In this document: positions 1-9,039 of the stretch, piece by piece | How the letters are laid out: every line of letters begins with the position of its first letter | Numbering within the stretch: the stretch's first letter is position 1 | DNA from: Streptomyces sp. WZ.A104 | GTDB lineage: Bacteria > Actinomycetota > Actinomycetes > Streptomycetales > Streptomycetaceae | DNA: 64,000 bases | Assembly (NCBI RefSeq): GCF_002382885.1 | Contig: NZ_NWVL01000036.1 | Span: 1-64,000, forward strand | Direction of reading: 5' to 3' | Made by a program: the position numbers and the translations under genes | The notes under the pieces: generated by a model | Databases searched by the model: none | Seen by the model: only the letters and a program-made list of their open reading frames with translations | Told to the model about the DNA's origin: nothing

Positions 1-1182
1 GACCCGCGCGGCTCCGTGGCGCAGGACCCGACCGGCGGGGCCCTGCCGGGGATGCGGGACGGCGGCGACCGGGCCCCCGTCCCGGCCGGGTCGCGCCCGC
101 CCACCGAGGGCACCGTCACGATCCGCGCCGTCGGCCGGGGCAGCGAGGCCGGTCCGTCGAACCGGCAAGAGGCGGGGTCCGCCCCCGGCGAGGGCACGAT
201 GACGATCCGGGCGCCCGGCGCGGGCGGCCGGTCCACGGCCCCCGGGACCGCACAGCCGGACTCCGGCGCCCCACAGGGCCCGCAGACACCGCAGGCCCCG
301 CAGCCCATTCCGGCGGCCCGGAACGCCCCGGCCGCCCCGACCCCGACGACCTCGCAGGCCCCGACCCCGGCCCCGGCCCCGCCCGCGACACCCCACGGCC
401 CGCTCCAGGGCCCGGTCCAGGTCCCTGCTCCCGCCCCCGCCCCTGCCCCGACGCCGGCCCCGGCCTCGTCCACCGCCCCCGAGCCCGCTCCGGCCGCTCT
501 GCATTCCCCCCTGACCCCCGGGCCCGGCGGCGGATCGGCCTCCTGGGCGCAGCAGGTTCACCAACTGGCCCAGCCCGACCCGCAGCAGGCGCCCCAGCAG
601 CCCCAGCAGTCTCGGAGCCCCGGCGCCGACCAGCAGCCCGTCGTGCCCTGGAAACCGCCGGTCGACGACCCCTTCCAGCAGCTCGCCCGCTCGCAGGCCT
701 CGGCCCGGCCCGCCGGTCTCGGCAAGCGCCTCGCGGCCCGGCTGGTCGACAACCTCGTGCTCGGCGCGGCCGTCGGGGCGGTGGCCCTGCCGCTGACCGC
801 GCAGGCGCTCGATCACATCGACCGGAAGATCACCGCGGCGGAGCGGACAGGAGAGACCGTCACCGTCTGGCTGCTGGACGCCACCACCGGGGCGCTGCTG
901 GGTGCCGTGCTCGGCGCGTTCCTGCTCCTCGGCTTCCTCCTGGAGGCGCTGCCCACCGCCAAGTGGGGCCGGACGCTGGGCAAGAAGCTCTTCGGGCTCG
1001 ACGTACGGGACATCGAGTCCCACGACACGCCCTCGCTGGGCGCGGCCCTGCGCCGCTGGCTCGTCTACGGCGTGCTGGGCGTCCTCGCCCTCGGGGTGGT
1101 CAATGTGCTCTGGTGCCTGTTCGACCGCCCCTGGCGCCAGTGCTGGCACGACAAGGCGGCCCGCACCTTCGTCGCCGGCTGA
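1..1182 (+). CDS. RDD-domain membrane protein with long Pro/Ala-rich N-terminus (5' partial)
   Basis: The reading frame is open from base 1, so the true start probably lies upstream; the first in-window start is GTG at 16, which has no ribosome binding site. Residues 1-220 (counted from 16) are low-complexity Pro/Ala/Gln sequence and contain two similar segments reading EGT(V/M)TIRA about 40 residues apart. The C-terminal 150 residues form an RDD domain: GKRLAARLVDNLVL opens the first membrane helix, a second hydrophobic block follows, then GRTLGKKLFGLDVRD and a C-terminal helix with a DKAARTF tail. RDD proteins are integral membrane proteins with diverse or unknown roles. The next gene is a second, shorter RDD protein, so the pair probably arose by duplication. 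Confidence 0.85.
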   Translation, partial: DPRGSVAQDPTGGALPGMRDGGDRAPVPAGSRPPTEGTVTIRAVGRGSEAGPSNRQEAGSAPGEGTMTIRAPGAGGRSTAPGTAQPDSGAPQGPQTPQAPQPIPAARNAPAAPTPTTSQAPTPAPAPPATPHGPLQGPVQVPAPAPAPAPTPAPASSTAPEPAPAALHSPLTPGPGGGSASWAQQVHQLAQPDPQQAPQQPQQSRSPGADQQPVVPWKPPVDDPFQQLARSQASARPAGLGKRLAARLVDNLVLGAAVGAVALPLTAQALDHIDRKITAAERTGETVTVWLLDATTGALLGAVLGAFLLLGFLLEALPTAKWGRTLGKKLFGLDVRDIESHDTPSLGAALRRWLVYGVLGVLALGVVNVLWCLFDRPWRQCWHDKAARTFVAG

Positions 1183-1323
1183 CAGGCTGACCGGCTGACC
1201 GCGTTCCGGAAGAGCGTGGCCGGGCGGGCGGCGGCAAACCTGTTTAGACTCGTATGCCGCTGTGCGTCCCCCGAACGCACCTGAGCCGTTGCGGGCCCCC
1301 GTGGGGCGGGATGCACTGCCCCC

Positions 1324-1977
1324 ATGAGCAACGACCAGCCGACGCCCGGCCAGCCGCCCGAGGACGACGATCCGTTCCTCAAGAAGCCGCAGGAGCCCCC
1401 GCCGCCGTCCGACGGTCAGCCGTACGGCAGTACACCGCCCCCTCCGCCGCCCCCGCCGCCGAACGACCCGTACGGCAGCGGCGGCGGCTTCGGGGCGCCC
1501 GACCCGCTGGCCGGAATGCCGCCACTGGCCGAGCCCGGCAAGCGCATCCTGGCGCGGCTCATCGACTTCCTCATCATCTCGATCCCGCTGTATCTGATCT
1601 CGCTGCCGTGGGGCGGCGCGGTCGACGTCGACGGGGGCGGGGACAGCGGGTTCAACGCCGCTTACACCGGCCAGCAGTTGGTGTGGTCGCTCATCGGTCT
1701 GGTGGTGTACGTCGCGTACGACACGTACTTCACGCACAAGGACGGCCGCACCGTGGGCAAGCGGCTGCTGAAGCTGCGGGTCGCGATGCTCAGCGACGGG
1801 CGGGTGCCCGACACGAACGCCGCGCTGACGCGGGCCGTCGTGCTGTGGGCCCCGGCGCTGCTGTGCTGCCCGTGCCTGTGGTGGCTGATCAACATCGTGC
1901 TGATGTTCACCGACAAGCCCTATCGGCAGGGACTCCAGGACAAGGCGGCCAAGACCGTCGTGGTCGTCGTCCCCTAG
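1324..1977 (+). CDS. RDD family membrane protein
   Basis: This encodes 217 residues. About 65 Pro/Gly-rich residues, including a run of prolines, are followed by an RDD domain that starts GKRILARLIDFLII and holds three hydrophobic stretches (around 80-95, 120-135 and 170-195), the conserved GRTVGKRLLKLRV loop and a DKAAKTVV tail. It is a paralogue of the preceding gene and lies 141 bp downstream. A possible -10 box TAGACT at 1245-1250 would give a short leader. The function of the family is not settled; some RDD proteins act as sodium/proton antiporters, but nothing here shows that. Confidence 0.88.
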   Translation: MSNDQPTPGQPPEDDDPFLKKPQEPPPPSDGQPYGSTPPPPPPPPPNDPYGSGGGFGAPDPLAGMPPLAEPGKRILARLIDFLIISIPLYLISLPWGGAVDVDGGGDSGFNAAYTGQQLVWSLIGLVVYVAYDTYFTHKDGRTVGKRLLKLRVAMLSDGRVPDTNAALTRAVVLWAPALLCCPCLWWLINIVLMFTDKPYRQGLQDKAAKTVVVVVP

Positions 1978-1982
1978 GGTGC

Positions 1983-2327
1983 TCAGCGGCGCAGCGAGTG
2001 CTCACCCGCCCGTGCGGACGTGGAGGCGGACGCGGACGGGGGGGCGGACGCGGACGGGGGGGCGGGCGGACGGGCCGCCGGGACCCGCTCCCGCGCTCCG
2101 ACTTCCTCCAGGGCCCGGTGTGTACGGGTGGCGGCAGCGGTCGGTGCGGCGCTCTTTGTCGCGGCGGGCAGGGTCAGGGCCGCCAGCAGGCCGAGCACCA
2201 GTGAGGCCGTGCCGATGGCGGCCACGCCGACGCCCGACTCCGTACGGAACAGGAGCAGCAGGGCGAGGGCGGTGACGACGACGGTGGCCGAACCGTAGGC
2301 GAACTGAGCGGCAGTCGGACGCGGCAT
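1983..2327 (-). CDS. small two-helix membrane protein, unknown function
   Basis: This encodes 114 residues. The start ATG at 2327 follows a GAGGAC Shine-Dalgarno. Two hydrophobic helices (about residues 10-27 and 34-55) are followed by a Pro/Ala/Ser-rich, positively charged C-terminal tail built from short PPSAS-like repeats. It converges on the RDD gene with only 5 bp between the stops. I do not recognise a named family. The GC3 pattern and ribosome binding site argue for a real gene; the tail may be a poorly constrained cytoplasmic or wall-spanning region. Confidence 0.6.
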   Translation of the reverse strand: MPRPTAAQFAYGSATVVVTALALLLLFRTESGVGVAAIGTASLVLGLLAALTLPAATKSAAPTAAATRTHRALEEVGARERVPAARPPAPPSASAPPSASASTSARAGEHSLRR

Positions 2328-2716
2328 GGCGGTTTCCGTCCTCGGGACGTCGGATGGGCGGGCGGTCGACGCGGTCGCGGTGTCGAGCGACCCTACGACG
2401 GTGGATGCCCGAGCCGGACCAGCGGTAAGCGTGACCTAACCCACGGTACTGGTGCACAGGGGGCGCACGGAGTCACGTCCCGGCCAACCGGACTGTCCGG
2501 CGCGCCTGTTGACGACGGTGCTCATTCCTGGTGAGTTATTTGCCGTCCGCATACCGGAATGGCCGTCCTGCATAGTGCACTTGGCCTGTTCAAGTCAAGG
2601 TCTGTCTTTTCTCTCATAACTTCGATCGAATGTCGTCACTTGTGACGCGTTTACGCGGGCGGCCCTCTCCATACCCCCCTGGCCGCTGCGCGGACGCCCG
2701 GGGAGGACTGCATCAA
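2328..2716. other. divergent intergenic region upstream of the M6 protease
   Basis: This 389-bp stretch holds no gene that I can see. It has AT-richer patches at 2525-2640. A TTGACG hexamer at 2509-2514 could be a -35 box, but the -10 partner is weak. The protease ribosome binding site GGGGAGGA lies at its 3' end. Confidence 0.4.
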
Positions 2717-5119
2717 GTGACCAATCAGAGACGCGCGCTTCGCGCCGCTGCTGTTGTCGTGGCCATGGCCGCGACTGCGGCGACGGCGTCGACCTTCGCC
2801 ACCGCCCAGGCGCATGAGACCACGTCGGGCTCCGCCGCCCCCATCGTCGACCGCCAGGACCCGGCGCCGGCGAAGGGGCATGTGGAGCACAACCTGGAAG
2901 GCCCCTTCAGCGAACAGCAGGCGGCCCAGCGCGAGGCCGCGCTGGAGGAGGTGCTGTCCGGGGACAAGAAGGTGTCGAACCGGGGCGGCTCCAAGGTCGT
3001 CAAGCTCGACAACAAGAAGTACGTGGAGCTCGGCCGGGAGAAGACCGACAAGATCTTCACCATCCTGCTGGAGTTCGGCGACAAGGTCGACGACACCACG
3101 ATGTACGACCCGGACGGCGACGGCCCCAAGCCGCCGGTGAAGAAGTACGGCGGCGCCCCCGGCCCGGCGCACAACGAGATCGCCGAGCCGGACCCGGAGA
3201 AGGACAACAGCACCGCCTGGAAGGCCGATTACAACCGGGAGCACTTCCAGAAGCTCTACTTCGGCGAGGGCAAGGGCGTCCACTCGCTCAAGACCTACTA
3301 CGAGAAGGCCTCCTCGGGCCGCTACTCGGTCGAGGGCGAGGTCTCCGACTGGGTGAAGGTCGAGTACAACGAGGCCCGCTACGGCTCCAACTACTGCGGC
3401 CAGTCCAACTGCGCCAACGTCTGGGACGCGGTGCGCGACGGCGTGAACGCCTGGGTCGCCGACCAGCAGGCCAAGGGCCGTACCGACGCCGAGATCAAGG
3501 CGAACCTGGCCGAGTACGACCAGTGGGACCGCTACGACCACGACGGCGACGGCAACTTCAACGAGCCCGACGGCTACATCGACCACTTCCAGCTGGTCCA
3601 CGCCGGTGAGGACGAGTCGGCCGGCGGCGGCGCCGAGGGCACCAACGCCATCTGGGCGCACCGCTGGTACGCGTACGGCACCAACGCCGGTTCGACCGGC
3701 CCGGAGTACAACAAGGCCGGTGGCGCCCAGATCGGCGACACGGGCATCTGGGTCGGCGACTACACCGTCCAGCCCGAGAACGGCGGCCTCGGCGTCTTCG
3801 CCCACGAGTACGCCCACGACCTCGGTCTGCCGGACCTGTACGACACCTCCGGCGGCGGCGAGAACTCGGTCGGCTTCTGGTCCCTGATGTCGGCGGGCTC
3901 CTGGCTCGGCACCGGCGACGGCGAGATCGGCAACCTGCCGGGCGACATGACCTCCTGGGACAAGCTCCAGCTGGGCTGGCTCGACTACGACACGGCCAAG
4001 GCGGGCAAGACCTCGCTGCACAAGCTGGGCGTCTCGGCGTACAACACCAAGAACCCGCAGGCGCTCGTCGTCGAGCTGCCGGAGAAGGCCGTCACCACCA
4101 CCGTCGTCAAGCCCGCCGAGGGTGCGAAGCAGTGGTGGAGCGACATGGGCGACGACCTGTCGAACACCCTGACCCGCTCGGTGGACCTGACCGGCAAGTC
4201 CAAGGCCACGCTGGACCTTTCGGGCTGGTACGACATCGAGGCCGACTACGACTACCTCTACACCGAGGTGTCCGACAACGGCGGCAGCAGCTGGACCGCG
4301 CTCGACGGCACCGCCGACGGCAAGGCCCTCCCGCGCGACGCCAGTGACAAGCCCGCCCTGACCGACGTCTCGGGCGACCACAAGGAGCTCTCCTTCTCCC
4401 TGGACGCCTACGCGGGCAAGAAGATCGACCTCCGCTTCCGCTACCAGACGGACGGCGGCGTGAGCGGCAAGGGCTTCACGGCCGACGAGATCACCATCAC
4501 GGCCGACGGCGCCACGCTCTTCTCGGACAACGCCGAGGGCGACGACAACGGCTGGACGTCGAAGGGCTTCTCGCGGATCGGCGAGTCGTTCACGGCGGAC
4601 TACCCGCAGTACTACATCGCGGAGAACCGGCAGTACGTCAGTTACGACGAGACCCTCAAGGTCGGCCCGTACAACTTCGGTTTCTCCGCCACCCGCCCCA
4701 GCTGGGTCGAGCACTACGCGTACCAGACCGGTCTGCTGATCTGGCTGTGGGACACCTCGCAGAAGGACAACAACACCTCGGTCCACCCGGGCCAGGGTCT
4801 GATCCTGCCGATCGACTCGCACGCCAAGCCGCTGAAGTGGAAGGACGGCTCGCTCCTGCGCAACAAGATCCAGCCGTTCGACGCGCCGTTCAGCTGGTAC
4901 CCGAACAAGGGCTTCACGCTCCACAACGCGGACGTCCCGGTGAGGATCAAGCCCTCGTTCGGCAACCCGGTCTTCGACGACCGCAGGGGCACCTACTGGT
5001 ACAAGGAGAACCCCACGGGCAGTGTCAAGGTTCCTGACACGAACACCCGCATCTCCATCGTCCACGAGCCGCGCAACGGCTCCACGATGACCGTGCTGGT
5101 CAGCCCCTCGGGCCGATAG
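2717..5119 (+). CDS. secreted M6 family metalloprotease (immune inhibitor A type)
   Basis: GTG at 2717 is chosen because a GGGGAGGA ribosome binding site ends 8-10 nt upstream and it begins a Sec signal peptide (RR, then an Ala/Val-rich core, then an AQA cleavage site near residue 31). The frame remains open for 29 further codons upstream without a site. The product is about 800 residues, the usual size for immune inhibitor A proteases. The zinc motif HEYAHDLGLPD is at residues 363-373 (bases 3803-3835), with the two His as ligands and Glu364 as the catalytic base. A Ca-binding-like DHDGDGNFNEPDGY segment precedes it, and two beta-rich modules follow. It should be an extracellular zinc endopeptidase. 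A strong terminator follows the stop. Confidence 0.95.
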   Translation: MTNQRRALRAAAVVVAMAATAATASTFATAQAHETTSGSAAPIVDRQDPAPAKGHVEHNLEGPFSEQQAAQREAALEEVLSGDKKVSNRGGSKVVKLDNKKYVELGREKTDKIFTILLEFGDKVDDTTMYDPDGDGPKPPVKKYGGAPGPAHNEIAEPDPEKDNSTAWKADYNREHFQKLYFGEGKGVHSLKTYYEKASSGRYSVEGEVSDWVKVEYNEARYGSNYCGQSNCANVWDAVRDGVNAWVADQQAKGRTDAEIKANLAEYDQWDRYDHDGDGNFNEPDGYIDHFQLVHAGEDESAGGGAEGTNAIWAHRWYAYGTNAGSTGPEYNKAGGAQIGDTGIWVGDYTVQPENGGLGVFAHEYAHDLGLPDLYDTSGGGENSVGFWSLMSAGSWLGTGDGEIGNLPGDMTSWDKLQLGWLDYDTAKAGKTSLHKLGVSAYNTKNPQALVVELPEKAVTTTVVKPAEGAKQWWSDMGDDLSNTLTRSVDLTGKSKATLDLSGWYDIEADYDYLYTEVSDNGGSSWTALDGTADGKALPRDASDKPALTDVSGDHKELSFSLDAYAGKKIDLRFRYQTDGGVSGKGFTADEITITADGATLFSDNAEGDDNGWTSKGFSRIGESFTADYPQYYIAENRQYVSYDETLKVGPYNFGFSATRPSWVEHYAYQTGLLIWLWDTSQKDNNTSVHPGQGLILPIDSHAKPLKWKDGSLLRNKIQPFDAPFSWYPNKGFTLHNADVPVRIKPSFGNPVFDDRRGTYWYKENPTGSVKVPDTNTRISIVHEPRNGSTMTVLVSPSGR

Positions 5120-5145
5120 TCCCGTAAAACCGCAGGTCAAAGCAT

Positions 5146-5187
5146 GATCGGCCGTCGCCCTCTAGCGGGCGGCGGCCGATCGTGTTT
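5146..5187 (+). terminator. rho-independent terminator after the M6 protease
   Basis: A 15-bp inverted repeat (5146-5160 and 5167-5181, one G-T type mismatch) encloses a 6-nt loop and is followed by GTGTTT. It begins 27 bp after the protease stop. Confidence 0.85.
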
Positions 5188-5243
5188 AGGTGCGTCTTGT
5201 TCACATCCTTATTGACACGGCGTCTCGCGGGGGAGCGTGGAGC

Positions 5244-5732
5244 ATGGCAGGCGGAGGTTTCTGCAGGTTGCCGAACGGCACGGTGGTGGTGGCCCTCACC
5301 CTCACCAGGCCGACGGAGGGAACGGCATCCCGCGCCGGTACGGGAGCGGGGCCCGGGGCCCCCGTACGGGTGCTGGTGCACGCGGCGAACCGGGCGCGCG
5401 CCCTGACCAGGCTGCGCAATCTGGGGCTGCGGGCGGTCTATCTGCGCGGGAACGACCGGCCGCCGACGCCGGACGAGGTCACGGCGGTGCTGCACCACCC
5501 GGACGGCCTGCTGTGGCGGGGCGTACCCCAGGCGGATGCCTCCGGGCGGCCGGACGCCTCAGGGCGAGCGGACACCTCCGGGCGGCCGGGCGGCCTGGTG
5601 CCCCGGTCGCCGCACCTGCCGCAGTCGTCCCACCCGCCGCAGTCGTCCCAGTCGTGCCAGGAGCTGTGGCACCCGATCAGAGCCCTGCTGGGGCCCTCCG
5701 GGCACGCCGGACCGGCCCGCCCCGCCGCCTGA
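5244..5732 (+). CDS. conserved hypothetical protein, actinobacterial
   Basis: This encodes 162 residues from ATG 5244 (MAGGGFCRLPNG). That start is preferred over an in-frame GTG at 5190 because the upstream codons look non-coding and a GGGGGAGCGTGGAG element precedes the ATG. The N-terminal 90 residues are compact (VVVALTL, VRVLVHAANRARALTRLRNLGLRAVYLRGN) and look like a small alpha/beta fold. Residues 95-140 are a low-complexity stretch with ASGRPDASGRAD repeats, and the end carries ELWHPIRALLG. I recognise the pattern as a conserved Streptomyces hypothetical protein but can assign no function. Confidence 0.65.
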   Translation: MAGGGFCRLPNGTVVVALTLTRPTEGTASRAGTGAGPGAPVRVLVHAANRARALTRLRNLGLRAVYLRGNDRPPTPDEVTAVLHHPDGLLWRGVPQADASGRPDASGRADTSGRPGGLVPRSPHLPQSSHPPQSSQSCQELWHPIRALLGPSGHAGPARPAA

Positions 5733-5787
5733 GGGCTGTCCGGAAGGCGCTGGAGGGGGCGCGTGGTGGCAGGGGGGCCTGCGGGCC

Positions 5788-6384
5788 TTACGGGACCTGG
5801 GCGACGACCGGGGTGCCCGAGAGCTTCACCCCGGCGGTGCGAAGCTCCTCCAGGGCGCGTTCCGTGGTCGCTCCGGAGACGCCCGCGGTCAGGCCGAGCA
5901 GCACATGCGTGACGAAGCCCTCGCGGGCGGCGTCCAGCGCGGTGGCCCGGACGCAGTGGTCGGTGGCGATGCCGACCACGTCCACTTCGGTCACCTCGTG
6001 CTCGCGCAGCCACTGGGCGAGACCGGTGCCGTTCTCGTCGGAGCCCTCGAAGCCGCTGTAGGCGGCCGAATAGGCGCCCTTGTCGAACACGGTGTCGATC
6101 GCGCCGGAGGCGACGGCGGGCGCGAAGTTCGGGTGGAAGCCCACGCCCTCCGTACCGGCCACGCAGTGCACCGGCCAGGAGTGCTCGAAGTCCGGGGTGG
6201 CCGAGAAGTGGTCCCCGGGGTCGATGTGGTGGTCGCGGGTGGCCACCACATGGCGGTAGCCGGGCTGGGCGTCGCCGATCAGGTCGGTGATGGCGGCGGC
6301 GACGTCGGCACCGCCCGCCACCGCGAGGCTGCCGCCCTCGCAGAAGTCGTTCTGAACGTCCACGACGATCAATGCGCGGTGCAT
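5788..6384 (-). CDS. pncA: nicotinamidase (isochorismatase-like hydrolase)
   Basis: This encodes 198 residues; ATG 6384 is preceded by GAAGGA. It hydrolyses nicotinamide to nicotinate and ammonia in the NAD salvage pathway. The catalytic triad is visible as Asp9 (IVVDVQNDF), Lys102 (DKGAYSAAYSGF) and Cys144 (ATDHCVRATAL). The metal ligands Asp51, His53 and His59 lie in DHHIDPGDHF. An in-frame extension to 6567 has no ribosome binding site and crosses direct repeats, so it is rejected. The next gene upstream on this strand is pncB, whose product uses the nicotinate made here, so the two probably work as a salvage pair despite the 262-bp gap. Confidence 0.95.
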   Translation of the reverse strand: MHRALIVVDVQNDFCEGGSLAVAGGADVAAAITDLIGDAQPGYRHVVATRDHHIDPGDHFSATPDFEHSWPVHCVAGTEGVGFHPNFAPAVASGAIDTVFDKGAYSAAYSGFEGSDENGTGLAQWLREHEVTEVDVVGIATDHCVRATALDAAREGFVTHVLLGLTAGVSGATTERALEELRTAGVKLSGTPVVAQVP

Positions 6385-6433
6385 GGCGGGTGTCCTTCGG
6401 TGGGGGAGGGAGCGGGATGTCTCACGGGCGGAT

Positions 6434-6544
6434 CGAGTGGTTCGAGTGGTTCGAGTGGATCGGTGGTGGTGGCTCGGGGTGACCGGCCGACGGGGTGTCT
6501 GGGAGTTCGAGCCCGGGGAACGGAGTGCCTGGGAGTTCGAGCCT
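6434..6544. repeat. short direct repeats between pncA and pncB
   Basis: Three 9-bp units CGAGTGGTT/CGAGTGGTT/CGAGTGGAT lie at 6434-6460. Two 20-bp near-identical copies with the core TGGGAGTTCGAGCC lie at 6495-6514 and 6525-6544, a period of 30 bp. No gene is visible in the rest of the gap. Confidence 0.75.
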
Positions 6545-6646
6545 AGGGACTGGAACCTCACAATCAAGCCCGTCCACCAAACCCCGGGGCGGAACGAGAC
6601 GGTCCGGGTGCCGGGGCGCCCCTCGCCGGGCCGCCCCGGACCGCCC

Positions 6647-7975
6647 TCAGACGTACTCGGTCGGGATCACCGGCTCGCCCCGCGACAGCTGGATCGCCGA
6701 CATCGGCAGCCCCGCGCGCGCGGCCACATGCCGCTCCCGGGCCGCGTCCAGCGGTTCGCGGGCGACCACCTCGCCGCCCCGTACCAGCTCCACCAGCAGC
6801 TGCCGGTCGGCCAGCTCCGCCGGGACCGGTCCGGTGCCGACCACCTCGGCCTCGGCGACTCCGTGCTCGTCCGGCCGGCGCGCCGCCCACTTGCGCCCGC
6901 CGACCGACGACTTCGCGCCCAGCGACTTCTTGGCCACCGGCCGCAGCGGCTCGGCCGGGTCCGCCGAACCGGCGCGGGCGACCAGCTTGTAGACCATGGA
7001 GCACGTGGGGTGCCCGCTCCCGGTGACCAGCTGGGTGCCGACCCCGTACGCGTCCACCGGCGCGGCGGCCAGCGAGGCGATCGCGTACTCGTCCAGGTCC
7101 GAGGTCACCACGATCTTGGTGTCCGTCGCCCCCAGCTCGTCCAGCTGCTGCCGCACCCGGTGCGCGACCAGCAGCAGGTCCCCGGAGTCGATCCGTACGG
7201 CTCCGAGCTCCGGCCCCGCGATCTCCACCGCCGCGCGGACCGCCTCGGTCACGTCGTAGGTGTCGACCAGCAGCGTCGTGCCCCGGCCCAGCGAGTCCAC
7301 CTGCGCCAGGAACGCGTCGCGCTCGGTGTCGTGGAGGAGGGTGAAGGCGTGCGCGCTCGTGCCGACGGTCGGGATCGCGTAGCGGAAGCCCGCCGCCAGG
7401 TCGGAGGTGGCGTCGAAGCCGCCGACGTACGCCGCGCGGGCCGAGGCGACGGCCGACAGCTCGTGCGTCCGCCGCGCGCCCATCTCGATCAGCCGGCGGC
7501 CTCCGGCGGCCGCCGACATCCGCGAGGCGGCTGCGGCGATGGCGGAGTCGTGGTTGAGGATGGAGAGGATCACCGTCTCCAGCAGCACGCACTCGGCGAA
7601 GCTGCCCTCGACCCGCAGGATCGGCGAGCCCGGGAAGTAGACCTCGCCCTCCGGGTAGCCCCAGATGTCACCGGTGAAGCGGTAGTCCGCCAGCCACTGG
7701 AGGGTCGGCTCGTCGACGATCCCCTGCTGGCGCAGGAAGCCGATGATCTCGTCGTCGAAGTGGAAGTTCTCCACCGCGTCCAGCACCCGCCCGGTGCCCG
7801 CCACGACCCCGTAGCGCCGCCCCTCGGGCAGCCGGCGGGTGAACGCCTCGAAGACCGCGTGCCGGTCGGCGGTGCCGGCCTTGAGGGCCGCCTGCACCAT
7901 GGTCAGCTCGTACTGGTCGGTGAAGAGCGCGGTCGACGGAACGCCGACCCGTCGCCCGAGGTCCGCTGAGTTCAT
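6647..7975 (-). CDS. pncB: nicotinate phosphoribosyltransferase
   Basis: This encodes 442 residues from ATG 7975. It converts nicotinate and PRPP to nicotinate mononucleotide, the committed Preiss-Handler step. Family signatures visible are the N-terminal STALFTDQYELTM, the central EMGARRTHE, the substrate loop GTSAHAFTLLH, LVDTYDVTEAV, the phosphate-binding VRIDSGDLL and the VTSDLDEYAI/GVGTQLVTGSGHP segment near the C-terminus. The length fits the actinobacterial enzyme. It is divergent from clpS, with 79 bp between the start codons, so both promoters must lie in that gap. Confidence 0.95.
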   Translation of the reverse strand: MNSADLGRRVGVPSTALFTDQYELTMVQAALKAGTADRHAVFEAFTRRLPEGRRYGVVAGTGRVLDAVENFHFDDEIIGFLRQQGIVDEPTLQWLADYRFTGDIWGYPEGEVYFPGSPILRVEGSFAECVLLETVILSILNHDSAIAAAASRMSAAAGGRRLIEMGARRTHELSAVASARAAYVGGFDATSDLAAGFRYAIPTVGTSAHAFTLLHDTERDAFLAQVDSLGRGTTLLVDTYDVTEAVRAAVEIAGPELGAVRIDSGDLLLVAHRVRQQLDELGATDTKIVVTSDLDEYAIASLAAAPVDAYGVGTQLVTGSGHPTCSMVYKLVARAGSADPAEPLRPVAKKSLGAKSSVGGRKWAARRPDEHGVAEAEVVGTGPVPAELADRQLLVELVRGGEVVAREPLDAARERHVAARAGLPMSAIQLSRGEPVIPTEYV

Positions 7976-8054
7976 GGCTGGGATGCTACCCCCTATTCGT
8001 CAGAGTGACGAGATGTGGGGTCCGTTTGTGCGCGGGGGCCTCCCGAGTGGCAGC

Positions 8055-8372
8055 ATGGGACAAGTGAGCGTTGCTACCCCCGTAGAGATCGAACGTCCCG
8101 ATTCGGCAGAGGAGACCTTCGCGGTCCCCGAGCCGGACGTCCCGTGGGTGACGCTCGTCCACAATGACCCGGTCAACCTCATGAGCTACGTGACCTACGT
8201 CTTCCAGGCCTACTTCGGCTACTCCAAGGACAAGGCCCACCGGCTCATGCTCGACGTGCACCAGAAGGGCCGCGCCGTCGTCTCCAGCGGAAGCCGCGAG
8301 GAGATGGAGCGTGACGTCCAGGCCATGCACGGCTACGGGCTGTGGGCCACCCTCACCCAGGACCGCAACTAG
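8055..8372 (+). CDS. clpS: ATP-dependent Clp protease adaptor ClpS
   Basis: This encodes 105 residues from ATG 8055 (an in-frame GTG at 8064 is an alternative). ClpS binds the N-terminal domain of ClpA/ClpC and delivers N-end-rule substrates. The family core is clear from about residue 30: PWVTLVHNDPVNLMSYV with the ND..N substrate-pocket signature, then HRLMLDVHQKGRAVV and a C-terminal beta segment. The usual flexible, acidic N-terminal tail is present. The DUF2017 gene follows 55 bp downstream, the standard actinobacterial pairing. Confidence 0.95.
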   Translation: MGQVSVATPVEIERPDSAEETFAVPEPDVPWVTLVHNDPVNLMSYVTYVFQAYFGYSKDKAHRLMLDVHQKGRAVVSSGSREEMERDVQAMHGYGLWATLTQDRN

Positions 8373-8427
8373 CGCCCGCGCGCACCGCCGTACCCCCCGC
8401 CCCGTTCGACCCACCATCGGAGAATCC

Positions 8428-9039
8428 ATGGCCGGCCATTTCGAGGCCACCCCAGGCGGCGGCGCGGCCGTCGCGCTCGACGAGGTCGAGATCTCGATCC
8501 TGCGCTCCCTCGCCGTCCAGCTGCTCGAACTGATCGGCCCCGGTGACGAGCCCGCCGAGGGCGAGGACCCGCTCGCCGCCCTCTTCGCCGAGGGGCCGAG
8601 CAAGCCGCCCTCCGACCCGGCGCTCGCCCGGCTCTTCCCGGACGCGTACGGGGGGCCCGACGGGTCCGCCCCGCAGGGCGGGTCCGAGGAGGATCTGCGG
8701 GAGCTGTCCGCCGAGTTCCGCCGGTTCACCGAGAACGACCTGCGCTCCCGCAAGCGCGAGGACGCCCTCACCGTCGTCCGCACCCTGGACGGGCTCTCGT
8801 CCGCCGGGGACGGCGGCGCCGTGCTCACCCTCACCGGCGACGAGTGCCGCAGCTGGCTCGGCGCCCTCAACGACCTGCGCCTCACCATCGGCACCCGGCT
8901 GGAGGTCTCCGACGAGGACGAGGGGCAGGAGGGGTCGCTCTACCGGCTCCCCGACAGCGACCCGCGCAAGCCCATGGTGATGGCCTATCTCTGGCTGGGC
9001 GCGCTCCAGGAAACGCTTGTCGAGACGCTGATGCCGTAG
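8428..9039 (+). CDS. DUF2017 family protein
   Basis: This encodes 203 residues; ATG 8428 has GGAG 7 nt upstream. The protein is acidic and mostly helical. It opens with VALDEVEISILRSLAVQLLELI and closes with a helical block around CRSWLGALNDLRLTIGTRLEV and YLWLGALQETLVETL. DUF2017 proteins almost always sit directly after clpS in actinobacteria, which suggests a link to Clp-dependent proteolysis, but no biochemical role is established. It is likely co-transcribed with clpS. Confidence 0.85.
   Translation: MAGHFEATPGGGAAVALDEVEISILRSLAVQLLELIGPGDEPAEGEDPLAALFAEGPSKPPSDPALARLFPDAYGGPDGSAPQGGSEEDLRELSAEFRRFTENDLRSRKREDALTVVRTLDGLSSAGDGGAVLTLTGDECRSWLGALNDLRLTIGTRLEVSDEDEGQEGSLYRLPDSDPRKPMVMAYLWLGALQETLVETLMP

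Noticed and set aside
1254..2204. A plus-strand frame starting three bases after a TAGACT box
   Set aside because: It overlaps the second RDD gene in another frame and gives a low-complexity Arg/Gly product; the box more likely serves the RDD gene.
2651..5140. An 829-codon open frame antisense to the M6 protease
   Set aside because: Long antisense frames are normal in very high-GC DNA. Its codon bias and Val/Leu/Gly-rich translation are those of a shadow, and the plus strand has a clear zinc-protease.
5212..5217. A TTGACA hexamer upstream of the 5244 gene
   Set aside because: No -10 box lies at 16-18 bp spacing, so it is not called as a promoter.
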